A DNA stretch of 36,163 bases from Myxococcaceae bacterium (GTDB lineage Bacteria > Myxococcota > Myxococcia > Myxococcales > Myxococcaceae). The position numbers and the translations under genes were made by a program. Positions 6,230-14,859 of this stretch are shown here, piece after piece. A model generated the notes under the pieces. That model was not told where the DNA came from and did not search any database. It saw nothing but the letters and a program-made list of their open reading frames with translations. How positions within the stretch are numbered: position 1 is the first letter of the stretch; the number at the start of each line of letters is the position of its first letter. Location: assembly GCA_019694575.1 (NCBI GenBank), contig JAIBBR010000045.1, positions 1 through 36,163 on the forward strand, read 5' to 3'.

Positions 6230-8044
6230 CTAAACCTTTTCAATCACAGTGCGCTTGAGGTGTATCAACAGCAGGCTCACCGCCGCGGGAGTCATGCCCG
6301 GCAAGCGCTTGGCTTGAGCCACGGTGCTCGGCTTCGACTTTTGCAGCCGCTCTTGAACTTCTGCCGACAGGCCGCGCACTGAAGACCAGACGATATCGTG
6401 GGGAATCGACCAGTGCTCATGCGCGTCAGCGTGACGGCTGGCCATTTCTTCGGCCTGGGCAATGTACCCGGCGTACTTCACCTCGGTTTCGACTTCGTCA
6501 GTCACCGCCACCGGGAGCACCGGGCGCTCGGCGTCTTCACCAGCAAGCGCGGCGTAAGTCACCTCGGGCCGCTTGAGCTTCGACAGCAGGCCGACATTCG
6601 CCAGCCGCGCAACCTCGGCCGACACGCTCTCGCGCTCACGCACGACTTGATTCCACCGTGGCCCGTCGAGCAACCCCACTCGAAACCCGTGCCCGCTCAA
6701 CCGAAACGCCGCATTGCCTTCACGCAATTTCAGCCGGTGCTCAGAGCGCGACGTAAACATGCGAAACGGCTCGTCGACGCCTTTGGTCACCAAGTCGTCA
6801 ACCAACACCGCGGCGTGCGCTTCATGTCGGCCCAACACCAAAGGCGGTGCGCCCTTTACTTTCAAAGCGGCGTTGATGCCCGCCAGCAGCCCCTGCACCG
6901 CGGCCTCTTCGTAGCCCGACGTGCCATTGAGCTGGCCGGCGAAATACAGCCCTTCTACCCGCTGGGTCTCTAACGTCGGCTTGAGCTGTGTCGGTGGTGA
7001 ATAGTCATATTCAACCGCGTAACCAAAGCGTTCGACCTGCACGTCTTCTAAACCCACAATGGAGCGCAAGAAGGCGAGCTGAGCGGCGGCCGGCAGACTG
7101 GTCGACAGCCCCGCCGGGTAAACCAGGTCTGACTGGGGGCCTTCGGGCTCCAAGAAGACAGTGTGTCGAACCTTGTCGGCAAACCGCACCACTTTGTCTT
7201 CGACGCTGGGGCAATAGCGCGGGCCCCGGCCGACAATTTCGCCTTGGTAGAGCGGCGAAAACTTCAGGTTGTCGCGCAAAATGCGGTGGGTGGCTTCATT
7301 GGTGAACGTCAGGTAGCAGTCTACAGGCGCTTTTTGAGGGAAGCCCTTTAAGGGTGTCCAGCGAGAGAACGGGCGAGGGTGGGCATCACCCGGTTGCTTC
7401 TGGCAGCGGCTGAAATCAATCGAGCTTTTGCGCAACCGCGCTGGAGTGCCCGTCTTGAAGCGGCCCAAGACAAAGCCGAGCTCACGCAGCGAACCCGACA
7501 GGCCCGTCGCCGCGGCGTCGCCCAGCCGACCGCCCACTTCTTTTTGGGCGCCCACGTGCATGAGCGCCTGCAAAAAAGTGCCGGTGGTCACCACCACCGC
7601 CGGGGTCACGATTTCGCGGCCGTCAGCCAAACGCGCACCCACCGCGCGGCCCCCTTCAGTCACCAGCGCCGCCACTTCGCCTTCAACCAGCGACAAGCCA
7701 GGCGTGCAATCAAGTTGCTTTTGCATCACCACGGCATATGCATCTCGGTCGCATAACACGCGCGTCGCCCGAACCGCGGGGCCCTTGGAAAGGTTGAGGG
7801 TAATGAAGTGCGTACCCGCTTCGTCGGCCGCGCGCGCCATTTGACCGCCGAGCGCGTCGAGCTCTTTCACCAAGTGACCTTTGGCGGTGCCCCCAATGGC
7901 GGGGTTGCAGCTCATCACCGCGCTGCGCTGGCGGTTCAGCGTCACCGCGATGACGTTCAAGCCCATGCGGGCGGCGGCCAACGCGGCTTCACAGCCAGCG
8001 TGGCCCAAACCAACAATCAACACATCGCAGCGTAAGCTCGACAC
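6230..8044 (-). CDS. mnmG: tRNA U34 carboxymethylaminomethyl-modifying enzyme MnmG (GidA)
   Basis: 604 residues, slightly shorter than the usual 620-630. The N-terminal FAD-binding Rossmann motif is VLIVGLGHAGCEAALAAARMG, followed by MSCNPAIGGTAKGHLVKE, a family signature, and the second signature GPRYCPSVEDKVVRF near the middle. The C-terminal helical region that contacts MnmE ends with QAKRLPGMTPAAVSLLLIHL. With MnmE it installs the cmnm5 group on wobble uridine of several tRNAs using methylene-THF, FAD and GTP. GTG start at 8044, 68 bp downstream of mnmE; cotranscription is likely. Confidence 0.98.
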   Translation of the reverse strand: MSSLRCDVLIVGLGHAGCEAALAAARMGLNVIAVTLNRQRSAVMSCNPAIGGTAKGHLVKELDALGGQMARAADEAGTHFITLNLSKGPAVRATRVLCDRDAYAVVMQKQLDCTPGLSLVEGEVAALVTEGGRAVGARLADGREIVTPAVVVTTGTFLQALMHVGAQKEVGGRLGDAAATGLSGSLRELGFVLGRFKTGTPARLRKSSIDFSRCQKQPGDAHPRPFSRWTPLKGFPQKAPVDCYLTFTNEATHRILRDNLKFSPLYQGEIVGRGPRYCPSVEDKVVRFADKVRHTVFLEPEGPQSDLVYPAGLSTSLPAAAQLAFLRSIVGLEDVQVERFGYAVEYDYSPPTQLKPTLETQRVEGLYFAGQLNGTSGYEEAAVQGLLAGINAALKVKGAPPLVLGRHEAHAAVLVDDLVTKGVDEPFRMFTSRSEHRLKLREGNAAFRLSGHGFRVGLLDGPRWNQVVRERESVSAEVARLANVGLLSKLKRPEVTYAALAGEDAERPVLPVAVTDEVETEVKYAGYIAQAEEMASRHADAHEHWSIPHDIVWSSVRGLSAEVQERLQKSKPSTVAQAKRLPGMTPAAVSLLLIHLKRTVIEKV

Positions 8045-8112
8045 GCGTTTTTCCAGCGAAGGGTTAGACGCGAAAGCTTTGCCATGTGACGCGCCTTCAG
8101 TTCAAGCGTGCG

Positions 8113-9438
8113 TCATTTGCCAATGCAGAACTTCTCGAAAATCGCGTCTAGCAACTCGGTGCTGACGTCGGCGCCCACCACTTCGCCCAGCGCGGCCGAG
8201 GCCAGGCCCACTTCGCCGGCCACCACCTCCAACGTGCTCGAGCGGCTCGCAGTCAGTGCCCGCTCCAATGCCGTTAGCGCGCGGCCGAGCGCTTCTTGGT
8301 GCCGCAAGGAGCTGACCGTCACCGCGGCGGCGACACCTAAGGTCAGCAGCTCGCGAACGCGCTGTTTCAACGACTCGACACCCACGCCGGTGAGCGCACT
8401 GACAGCCAGGCCCGGCGCATTGGCCAAGTCGGCCTTGCTGCGCACTTCGAGCAGCGGCTTGCCTGTCACTTGCGAGCGCCAACGGGCGAGCTCTTCGTCA
8501 TGCGAGCCGGGGGGCACCAACAACACCACGGCGTCAGCTTGTGCCAACGCGGCCTGCGTGCGCTCGATGCCGCGCTGCTCTAACCGGCCAGGGCTGTCGC
8601 GCAGGCCGGCGGTGTCGACCAACGTGACTTTCAAGCCGTCCCATTCCAACTGGGCTTCCAACGCGTCGCGGGTGGTGCCGGGTTCAGCGTCGACCAAGGC
8701 GCGCTCGTCGCCCGCCCACGCATTGAAGAGCGTCGACTTGCCTGCGTTGACCGGGCCGAAGAGCACCACCTTGGCGCCGCGCCGCGCCAGAGCGCCTTGC
8801 TGTACCGAAGCCGCCAGCTCACGCACCGGCGCCAACACCCCATTAATACGTGTCGCCACGTCACCTTCGGCGTCGTCGGCCTCTTCGGGAAAATTGAGCG
8901 CGGCTTCCAAGTCGGTGTGGAGCGCCAAGAGCGCCGCCCGCACGCTTTCGACACGGCGAGAGAGGGCGCCGTTCAGCTGCGCGGCCGCCGCCTGCAAACC
9001 CAGCAATGAATCTGCCGCCACCAAGTCGGCCACCGCTTCAGCGCGGGCCAAGTCGATGCGGCCATTCATGTACGCCCGCCGCGTGAATTCTCCCGCTTCG
9101 GCCAACCGTACGCCGGGAACCGTGGCGAGCCGGCTGACCAACAACGCAAGCAACCGTGGAGCGCCGTGCGCGTGCAGCTCGACGACGTCTTCGCCGGTGT
9201 ACGAGTGGGGTGCCGGAAAATAAATACAGAGGCCGTAATCAACCACCGCGCCGTTCGCATCGGTAAACGCTGCCATCACCGCGGTGCGCGGAGCAGGGGA
9301 GTCGACTGGCTTCTCAATCACGCTCTTCGCCGCGCGCAACGCAAGGGGGCCTGACAACCGCACGATGCCCACGCCGCCCGCAGCGGGGCCGGTGGCGACG
9401 GCGACGATGGTTGCGCTCGAAGGAGACTCCTTATTCAT
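8113..9438 (-). CDS. mnmE: tRNA modification GTPase MnmE (TrmE)
   Basis: 441 residues. N-terminal THF-binding domain begins TIVAVATGPAAGGVGIVRLSG and includes SYTGEDVVELHAHG; helical domain has GEFTRRAYMNGRIDLARAEA; the inserted G domain has G1 GPVNAGKSTLFNAW, G2 EPGTTRD and G3 DTAGLRDS. The G4 motif reads RSKAD instead of NKxD, so guanine recognition has serine in place of asparagine. The C-terminal FCIGK motif with the reactive cysteine is intact. The protein partners MnmG in wobble-uridine modification. ATG start at 9438 has AGGAGAG about 10 bp upstream. It diverges from the OmpA-type gene across 269 bp in which I see no other gene. Confidence 0.98.
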   Translation of the reverse strand: MNKESPSSATIVAVATGPAAGGVGIVRLSGPLALRAAKSVIEKPVDSPAPRTAVMAAFTDANGAVVDYGLCIYFPAPHSYTGEDVVELHAHGAPRLLALLVSRLATVPGVRLAEAGEFTRRAYMNGRIDLARAEAVADLVAADSLLGLQAAAAQLNGALSRRVESVRAALLALHTDLEAALNFPEEADDAEGDVATRINGVLAPVRELAASVQQGALARRGAKVVLFGPVNAGKSTLFNAWAGDERALVDAEPGTTRDALEAQLEWDGLKVTLVDTAGLRDSPGRLEQRGIERTQAALAQADAVVLLVPPGSHDEELARWRSQVTGKPLLEVRSKADLANAPGLAVSALTGVGVESLKQRVRELLTLGVAAAVTVSSLRHQEALGRALTALERALTASRSSTLEVVAGEVGLASAALGEVVGADVSTELLDAIFEKFCIGK

Positions 9439-9707
9439 AGGCGTGGCGCTCTCCTAGCATCACCTTTGGGCAGGGCGAAAACGCACCAAACAGACTTCTT
9501 CGTCGACGCGGCCACCGCCTGCGCTGACGGCTGCACAAGCCATTGCAGCAAAGCGATGAGGCTGCACCCAAACATCGGCACGGGCAGCAACTGCGCACAC
9601 ATTGCTGTTGCGCGATGTTGCACTGACACCCGGCAGTTACTTTGTTGCGATTTTTAAGCGGTGGGCTTTCATGCCGGCATTTCCTTACCCTCACCCCTGG
9701 GCCATCG

Positions 9708-11537
9708 ATGCGTTCGCTTGCACTGCTCTCTGTCTTGACGGCGTCGTTCACCGCATTTGCGCAGCCCGCGCCTTTGCCTGAATTTCAGCTCGAACGGTTT
9801 CGCTTAAACAACGGCTCAGGTACGTCTTACGGCGCTCCTACCGGCGACCAGTTGAACCAAGGGCAATTCTATTTGCTCGCCGCGCTGCACTATGAGCGCA
9901 ACCCGTTGGTGCTCTTTCGTGATGACTCGCGCACCGGCGCCTTGGTGGCGTACCGTATGAGCGCGCACATCGCCGGCAGTGTCGGCCTCACGCCCTGGCT
10001 ACAAGTGGGCGGTGAATTGCCCATTGTCTTAAACCAAGGCGGCAGCGACTTCACACAGTTCGGCATTGAAAGCCCGCAGGCGGCTGGCTTGGGTTCTTTT
10101 TCGCTTGGGGCACGGTTGCTTTTGCTGGCGCAGCAAAACAACGCCGTCGCCCTCAACAAGGCACCCATCGATTTGACCTTCGAGCTCACCACCGCGCTCC
10201 CGTACGGAGTGGGCAAGTCGCTGGCCGTCGAAAGCGGGTGGAACGTTCGACCGGCGCTGTCGTTCGGCCGAGACCTGCATGGGTTTCGACTGGGCGGTGA
10301 AGTGGCCGCTGCGCTTCGCTTTTCTCAGCTCGAGCTTTCGCCCAGTGGCTTGATTGGGCGTGACCGCATTGGCCACCAATTGAACGTGAAGCTGCTCGGC
10401 ACCACCACCGGAGACAGCTGGCGGCTCGAGGGCAGCGCCCATTTGAACATGCCGCTCGCAGGAGCGCAGACGCCGGTGGGCATTGAATTGCTCGTGGGCG
10501 GGCGCATACCCTTGGGCCCTTTGAATTTCTTTTTGCTCGGCGGCCCTGGCTTCGGGCAGCTACCCGGTACGCCCACGTACCGAATTTTGGGCGGCCTCTC
10601 GCTTCAGTACCCCAAGCCCGGCCCCGCGTTGGACATTTGCGCTGAAGGCCAACCGCACACGCCACAAGAATGTCCCGACGCTGACGACGACAAAGACGGC
10701 GTGACGAATTTCGCTGACAAATGCCCGCTGCAGGCTGAAGACAAAGACAATTTCCAAGACGCTGACGGCTGCCCTGAAGCCGACAATGACGAAGACGGCA
10801 TCGCCGACACCAACGACGCGTGCCCGCTGGTGAAAGGCGTGGCCGAGTACAACGGTTGCCCGGTGAAAGACACCGACAGCGACGGCATTGAAGACAAGAA
10901 AGACAAATGCCCCACCGAAGCGGGGCCCCAAGAGCGACAAGGCTGCCCCATTCGTGACCTCGACAAAGACGGCGTCGAAGACCCTGAAGACAAGTGCCCC
11001 ACCGAAGCGGGCCCCAAAGAGCGGCAAGGTTGCCCATTCAAAGACCGCGACAACGACGGCGTTGAAGATGCGGTCGACAATTGCCCCGACGTGGTGGGGG
11101 TGCCCAAGAACCAGGGTTGCCCGTCGACGCAAAAGCAGTTGGTCGAAATCACCCGTGAGAAGCTGGTCATCAAAGACAAGGTGTACTTCGCCACCAACAA
11201 GTCAGCGATTCTGCCCAAGTCGTTCAATCTGCTGAACCAAGTGGGCGCGGTGCTCAAGTCACACCCCGAAATCATGCAGGTGACGGTTGAAGGGCACACC
11301 GACACGGTGGGCAACGCCGACCACAACCGCAAGCTTTCACAAGACCGCGCTGAATCGGTGCGGGCATACCTCATCAAGCAGGGCGTCGCTGCAGAGCGGC
11401 TCAAGGCGGTGGGTTATGGGCCTGATCGCCCCGCCAGCAGCAACGCCACCGCGACCGGCCGCGCCAACAACCGCCGGGTAGAATTCGTCATCGAAAGCGG
11501 CGAGAAAATCGACGTGAAGGTTCAAGACGTACCTTAA
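9708..11537 (+). CDS. OmpA-family outer-membrane protein with TSP3 repeats
   Basis: 609 residues from ATG 9708, chosen because it gives a clean signal peptide, MRSLALLSVLTASFTAFAQP, whereas the open frame continues upstream without one. After cleavage, residues 30-315 are rich in alternating hydrophobic strands (GGRIPLGPLNFFLLGGPGFG, LGGLSLQYPK), consistent with an outer-membrane beta barrel. Residues 322-475 are acidic, Cys-containing thrombospondin type-3 calcium-binding repeats (DxDxDG). The last 125 residues form an OmpA-type peptidoglycan-binding domain with VEGHTDTVGN and GRANNRRVEFVIE. Such proteins tether the outer membrane to the wall. This family organisation is common in Myxococcota and Bacteroidota. 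It is the first gene of a plus-strand block between jag and mnmE, and runs against the expected replication direction from oriC. Confidence 0.9.
   Translation: MRSLALLSVLTASFTAFAQPAPLPEFQLERFRLNNGSGTSYGAPTGDQLNQGQFYLLAALHYERNPLVLFRDDSRTGALVAYRMSAHIAGSVGLTPWLQVGGELPIVLNQGGSDFTQFGIESPQAAGLGSFSLGARLLLLAQQNNAVALNKAPIDLTFELTTALPYGVGKSLAVESGWNVRPALSFGRDLHGFRLGGEVAAALRFSQLELSPSGLIGRDRIGHQLNVKLLGTTTGDSWRLEGSAHLNMPLAGAQTPVGIELLVGGRIPLGPLNFFLLGGPGFGQLPGTPTYRILGGLSLQYPKPGPALDICAEGQPHTPQECPDADDDKDGVTNFADKCPLQAEDKDNFQDADGCPEADNDEDGIADTNDACPLVKGVAEYNGCPVKDTDSDGIEDKKDKCPTEAGPQERQGCPIRDLDKDGVEDPEDKCPTEAGPKERQGCPFKDRDNDGVEDAVDNCPDVVGVPKNQGCPSTQKQLVEITREKLVIKDKVYFATNKSAILPKSFNLLNQVGAVLKSHPEIMQVTVEGHTDTVGNADHNRKLSQDRAESVRAYLIKQGVAAERLKAVGYGPDRPASSNATATGRANNRRVEFVIESGEKIDVKVQDVP
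10671..11127 (+). repeat. TSP3 calcium-binding repeat array
   Basis: Codes for about five Asp-rich repeats with CP and GCP boundaries. Two units of 29 codons are nearly identical at protein and DNA level (CPTEAGPQERQGCP and CPTEAGPKERQGCP, starting near 10909 and 10996), which suggests recent unit duplication. Repeat number may vary between strains. Confidence 0.8.
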
Positions 11538-11655
11538 AAGTCTTCAACCTCTCGATAGTTTTGGGGGGCGCGCTTGAAATTCAGCCCGCCCTCGTCCAAA
11601 TTGTGAAACCCAAGGCCGGCTTGCGCGATGAACCGTGCAAGTGAGTGAAGAACCC

Positions 11656-13272
11656 ATGACTCTGCTCCGCTGCGCGACAATTGCCATCTTGGGTCTTGGC
11701 TTGGCCGCCTGCCCCAAACCCAGGCCTGACGACCCCCAACCGACGGCGTGTGAAGAAGCGGGGCCTCCCAAAGCGACGCCGCTGCGGTTGCTCACCCGCG
11801 CTGAATACCAAAATACGGTGCGGGCATTGCTGGGGGCCGACGCGCCTGACGTGGCGAAAGATTTTCCCAAAGAGCCGTTGGTGTTGGGGTTTGACAACAA
11901 CGCTGACTTGAACCGCGTTACCGCTGAAGGCGCCACCCGCTACTTCGAGGCGGCCGAGACTTTGGCGGCTTGGGCCGTCGCCAAACACAAAGCCCAACTC
12001 GTCTCTTGCGCCGCTGAAGACCTGAACTGCGGCAAAGACTTCATCGCCAAAATGGGCCGCCACATTTTTCGCCGCGCGCTGTCGAGCGACGAGCAGACCC
12101 CTTTCAACACGCTCTTCAGCCAGACGTTGAGCGCCGAAAATTTCGACACCGCAGTCGAATGGACCCTGGCGGCCCTGCTGCAATCGCCGCAGTTTCTCTA
12201 TCGCTTTGAAACGGGAGCGCCCTCTGACAAAGCGCGCACCTACAAACTGTCGGGAAACGAGCTGGCTTCGAAGCTGTCGTACTTCTTGTGGGCTTCGGGC
12301 CCTGACGAAGAGCTGCTCCAGGCGGCCGAGAGCGGCGCATTGGACTCACCCGAAGGGCTGCGCGCCCAAGCCGAGCGCATGCTGAAAGACGCGCGGGCCG
12401 AAGTCAGCTTCGAGCGCTTCTTCGCGCTCTGGCTGAATTTCGACTTAATCAGCTCCACCGAAAAATACGCCACCGCTTTTCCCGACTACACGCCCGACTT
12501 GGCGCAGGCGTGGCGCAGCTCGCTTTCACTCTATATTCGCAACGTGTGGCGCTCTGCGCGGGGCTTCGACGCGCTCTTCACTTCAAACACGCTCTACGCC
12601 AACAACCAAATGGGGCTGTACGGCCCGGCGGTGACGACCCCCGAATTTCAAGCGATGACGATGTCGTCGCAAGAACGCTCGGGCGTGTTGTCGCAGCCGG
12701 GTCTGCTGGCGCGGTTGTCAGCGCCCGACCAAAGCTCTCCCATTCGTCGCGGCATTTTCGTGCTCGACCACGTGCTGTGCCAGCCGCCGCCACCTCCTCC
12801 GGGCAACGCGGCCTTCGTGCCACCTCCGCCGCGCGCCGACGCCACCACCCGCGAACGTTTCGCCCAGCACTCGTCAGACGACAGCTGCGCCCAATGCCAC
12901 CGCTTGATTGACCCGGTGGGCTTCGGCTTCGAGCAGTACGACGGGTTGGGGCGGTTTCGCTCGCAAGAGAACGGCAAAGACGTCGACGCTTCGGGTGCGA
13001 TTGTCACCGCGCGCGAAAAAGGTTTGGCCGGGCCTTTCATGGGCCTTTCTGAATTGAGCCAAAAGCTCGCCGGTAGCCGCCAAGCGCAAGACTGCATGAG
13101 CTCGAATTGGCTGCGTTTCGCCATGGGCCGTGTCGACAGCGCCGACGACTTGTGCAGCTTGCAAAATGTGCAGGCCAAATTCGCCGAAAGCGATGGCGAT
13201 TTTGCCGGGCTGATGCTGGCCATCATCGAGAGCGATTCTTTCCTCTACCGCGCCGCTCCGGAGACGCTATGA
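11656..13272 (+). CDS. DUF1592/DUF1588-type c-heme lipoprotein
   Basis: 538 residues from ATG 11656, which begins a lipoprotein signal MTLLRCATIAILGLGLAAC with lipobox LAAC. Domain order matches the planctomycete-type set: DUF1587 (LTRAEYQNTVRALLG, about 47-61), DUF1595 (GRHIFRRALSSDEQ), DUF1592 (LSGNELASKLSYFLWASGP), DUF1588 (RSGVLSQPGLLARLSAPDQSS and a Pro-rich turn) and DUF1585 near the end (NWLRFAMGR). CAQCH at 411-415 is a c-type heme site in the position usual for the family. The biochemical role of these proteins is unknown; a redox function at the cell surface is plausible. The TGA overlaps the ATG of the next gene (ATGA), as expected for the frequent DUF1592-DUF1552 pair. It follows the OmpA gene by 118 bp. 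Confidence 0.9.
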   Translation: MTLLRCATIAILGLGLAACPKPRPDDPQPTACEEAGPPKATPLRLLTRAEYQNTVRALLGADAPDVAKDFPKEPLVLGFDNNADLNRVTAEGATRYFEAAETLAAWAVAKHKAQLVSCAAEDLNCGKDFIAKMGRHIFRRALSSDEQTPFNTLFSQTLSAENFDTAVEWTLAALLQSPQFLYRFETGAPSDKARTYKLSGNELASKLSYFLWASGPDEELLQAAESGALDSPEGLRAQAERMLKDARAEVSFERFFALWLNFDLISSTEKYATAFPDYTPDLAQAWRSSLSLYIRNVWRSARGFDALFTSNTLYANNQMGLYGPAVTTPEFQAMTMSSQERSGVLSQPGLLARLSAPDQSSPIRRGIFVLDHVLCQPPPPPPGNAAFVPPPPRADATTRERFAQHSSDDSCAQCHRLIDPVGFGFEQYDGLGRFRSQENGKDVDASGAIVTAREKGLAGPFMGLSELSQKLAGSRQAQDCMSSNWLRFAMGRVDSADDLCSLQNVQAKFAESDGDFAGLMLAIIESDSFLYRAAPETL

Positions 13273-14600
13273 GCCGCCGACTTTCGCGCCGCACGGTGCT
13301 GCGCAGCGCTTCGGGGCTGCTCATTGGGTTGCCCTTCTTGCAGTCGCTCGACGCCAAGGCTGCGCCGCCCAACACCAAACGCTTTGTCGCCGTGTACCAC
13401 CCCAACGGCGTACACAGCAGCCAGTGGTTTCCCACCTCCAACGGCTCCGAAGCTGATTTCACGCTGGCACCCAGCCACCAAAGCTTGGCCCGCTTTCGCG
13501 CCAGCGGCCTGTGGTTGGGTGGCCTCAACCTGCAAGTGGGCGTCAGTGGCCCGGGTGAACAGCACCAGCGCGGCTTGGGGGGGTTGCTTACCGGCGCTGG
13601 CCTGCAAGAAGGCGAATTCGTCGGTAACGACGGCACGCGCGCGGGTTGGGCGAACGGCATTTCAGTCGACCAAGAATTGGTGAAGCTGTTGCGCGGCGAC
13701 TCACACGTGGCCAGCCTGCAAATCGGCGTGAAGACCATGGAGCGCGATGTCAGCGGGGTGATGAGCTACGCCGGCCCCGCACAACCGTTGCTGGCACAGA
13801 ACGACCCAGCGCTCACCTTTCGCTCGTTGTTCATGCCCAACATGGGAGGCGGCGGCACCGACACGCCTGAATTGGCGCGGCTGCGGCGCAAGCGAGCCTC
13901 GATTCTCGACACCGTGCAAGAGCAAATCAAAAGCGTCACCAAGCGCGTGGAGCCCCGCGAGCGGTTGAAGCTCGACTCGCACCTCACGTTGATTCGCGAC
14001 TTGGAAAAGCGCGTCACCGCATTGCCGCCTGGCACCGACGCCTGCAGCCCTGCAGAGCCGGCGACGGTAAATTGGAACGCCGAAGCGGCGATGCCCGAGA
14101 CGACCAAGCTGCAGATGGACCTTTTGGCCCTGGCTTTCGCGTGTGACGTCACCCGCGTGGCGACGATTTCGTTCTCTGACGCGAAGAACCACCTGTCGCT
14201 GCCCTTCATCAACATCAACAGCGACGTGCACAACATTTCTCACTTAAGCGACGCAGACCCCAACCGCATGCAACTGGCGCAGCGCGACGAGTGGCAAGCG
14301 CGGCAAGTGGCTTATTTGCTCGAAAAGCTTTCGGGCTCGGTAATGGGCGAGCCGACAATTCTTTCGCAGTCACTGGTTTTCTGGGGCAGTGAATTGTCGA
14401 AGGGCAACACCCACGCGCACGACGACATGCCGTTTCTGCTCTTCGGAGGCGGCACCGGTTTTCGCATGGGCCGTTACCTGCGCTTCAACGGGCTGCCGCA
14501 CAACAATTTGCTGCTCTCGATTCTGCAGGGCTTCGGCGGCAACCACTCAAGCTTCGGCGACGCGCAGTTCTGCACCGGGCCGTTGTCGGGGTTGACGTAA
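13269..14600 (+). CDS. DUF1552 protein, Tat-exported
   Basis: 443 residues starting at ATG 13269 inside the 4-base overlap with the preceding gene. The N-terminus is a twin-arginine signal: SRRLSRRTVLRSASGLLIGLPFLQ, here split as the RR motif SRRTVLR followed by a hydrophobic stretch. The mature part has the DUF1552 features FVAVYHPNGVHSSQWFP, SVDQELVKLL and FWGSELSKGNTHAHDDMPFLL; the SE..HxHDDMP region resembles the alkaline-phosphatase-like fold of the related DUF1501 proteins. Tat export implies folding, perhaps with a metal, before transport. Members nearly always sit next to DUF1592 proteins, but the substrate is unknown. It ends 13 bp before the convergent small gene at 14614. Confidence 0.9.
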   Translation: MSRRLSRRTVLRSASGLLIGLPFLQSLDAKAAPPNTKRFVAVYHPNGVHSSQWFPTSNGSEADFTLAPSHQSLARFRASGLWLGGLNLQVGVSGPGEQHQRGLGGLLTGAGLQEGEFVGNDGTRAGWANGISVDQELVKLLRGDSHVASLQIGVKTMERDVSGVMSYAGPAQPLLAQNDPALTFRSLFMPNMGGGGTDTPELARLRRKRASILDTVQEQIKSVTKRVEPRERLKLDSHLTLIRDLEKRVTALPPGTDACSPAEPATVNWNAEAAMPETTKLQMDLLALAFACDVTRVATISFSDAKNHLSLPFININSDVHNISHLSDADPNRMQLAQRDEWQARQVAYLLEKLSGSVMGEPTILSQSLVFWGSELSKGNTHAHDDMPFLLFGGGTGFRMGRYLRFNGLPHNNLLLSILQGFGGNHSSFGDAQFCTGPLSGLT

Positions 14601-14613
14601 GGCCTGTTCAGCG

Positions 14614-14853
14614 TCAATCGTCGTTGTCGTCGTCGTCACCGTCGGTCGTGCCCGACTTCACCGCTTTCTCGACTTCGGCGCGGTGCGCTTCGATGTACGC
14701 GTCGACCTGTGCATCGGTGAGCTGCAAATCGCGCAGCACTCCGGGGTACACGGCCTTGAAGGTAGCGGCGTTTTCGTTACCCCTCAAAGAGAACGACAGC
14801 TTCAGAATCGCCGCGCCCCACAGCTTTTCTTCGAGCGTCTTGGTCTTGGCCAT
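14614..14853 (-). CDS. Small protein with acidic tail
   Basis: 79 residues; a helical body (KTLEEKLWGAAILKLSFSL, LTDAQVDAYIEAHRAEVEKAV) ends in the strongly acidic GDDDDNDD. No signal peptide or membrane segment. It starts 6 bp after the jag stop, so it belongs to the rpmH-yidC-jag transcript. The protein is not recognised. The acidic tail resembles the DYPDDDE end of the neighbouring Jag-like protein, which may mean both touch the same basic partner or that the tail helps solubility. Confidence 0.65.
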   Translation of the reverse strand: MAKTKTLEEKLWGAAILKLSFSLRGNENAATFKAVYPGVLRDLQLTDAQVDAYIEAHRAEVEKAVKSGTTDGDDDDNDD

Positions 14854-14859
14854 CGCGTC

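Noticed and set aside
8108-9223. 371-codon plus-strand frame opposite mnmE
   Set aside because: Ser/Ala-rich shadow of a certain gene, no start signal.
9466-9657. 63-codon Cys-rich frame in the mnmE-ompA spacer
   Set aside because: No ribosome-binding site, runs through the promoter region of the OmpA gene and has no recognisable motif.
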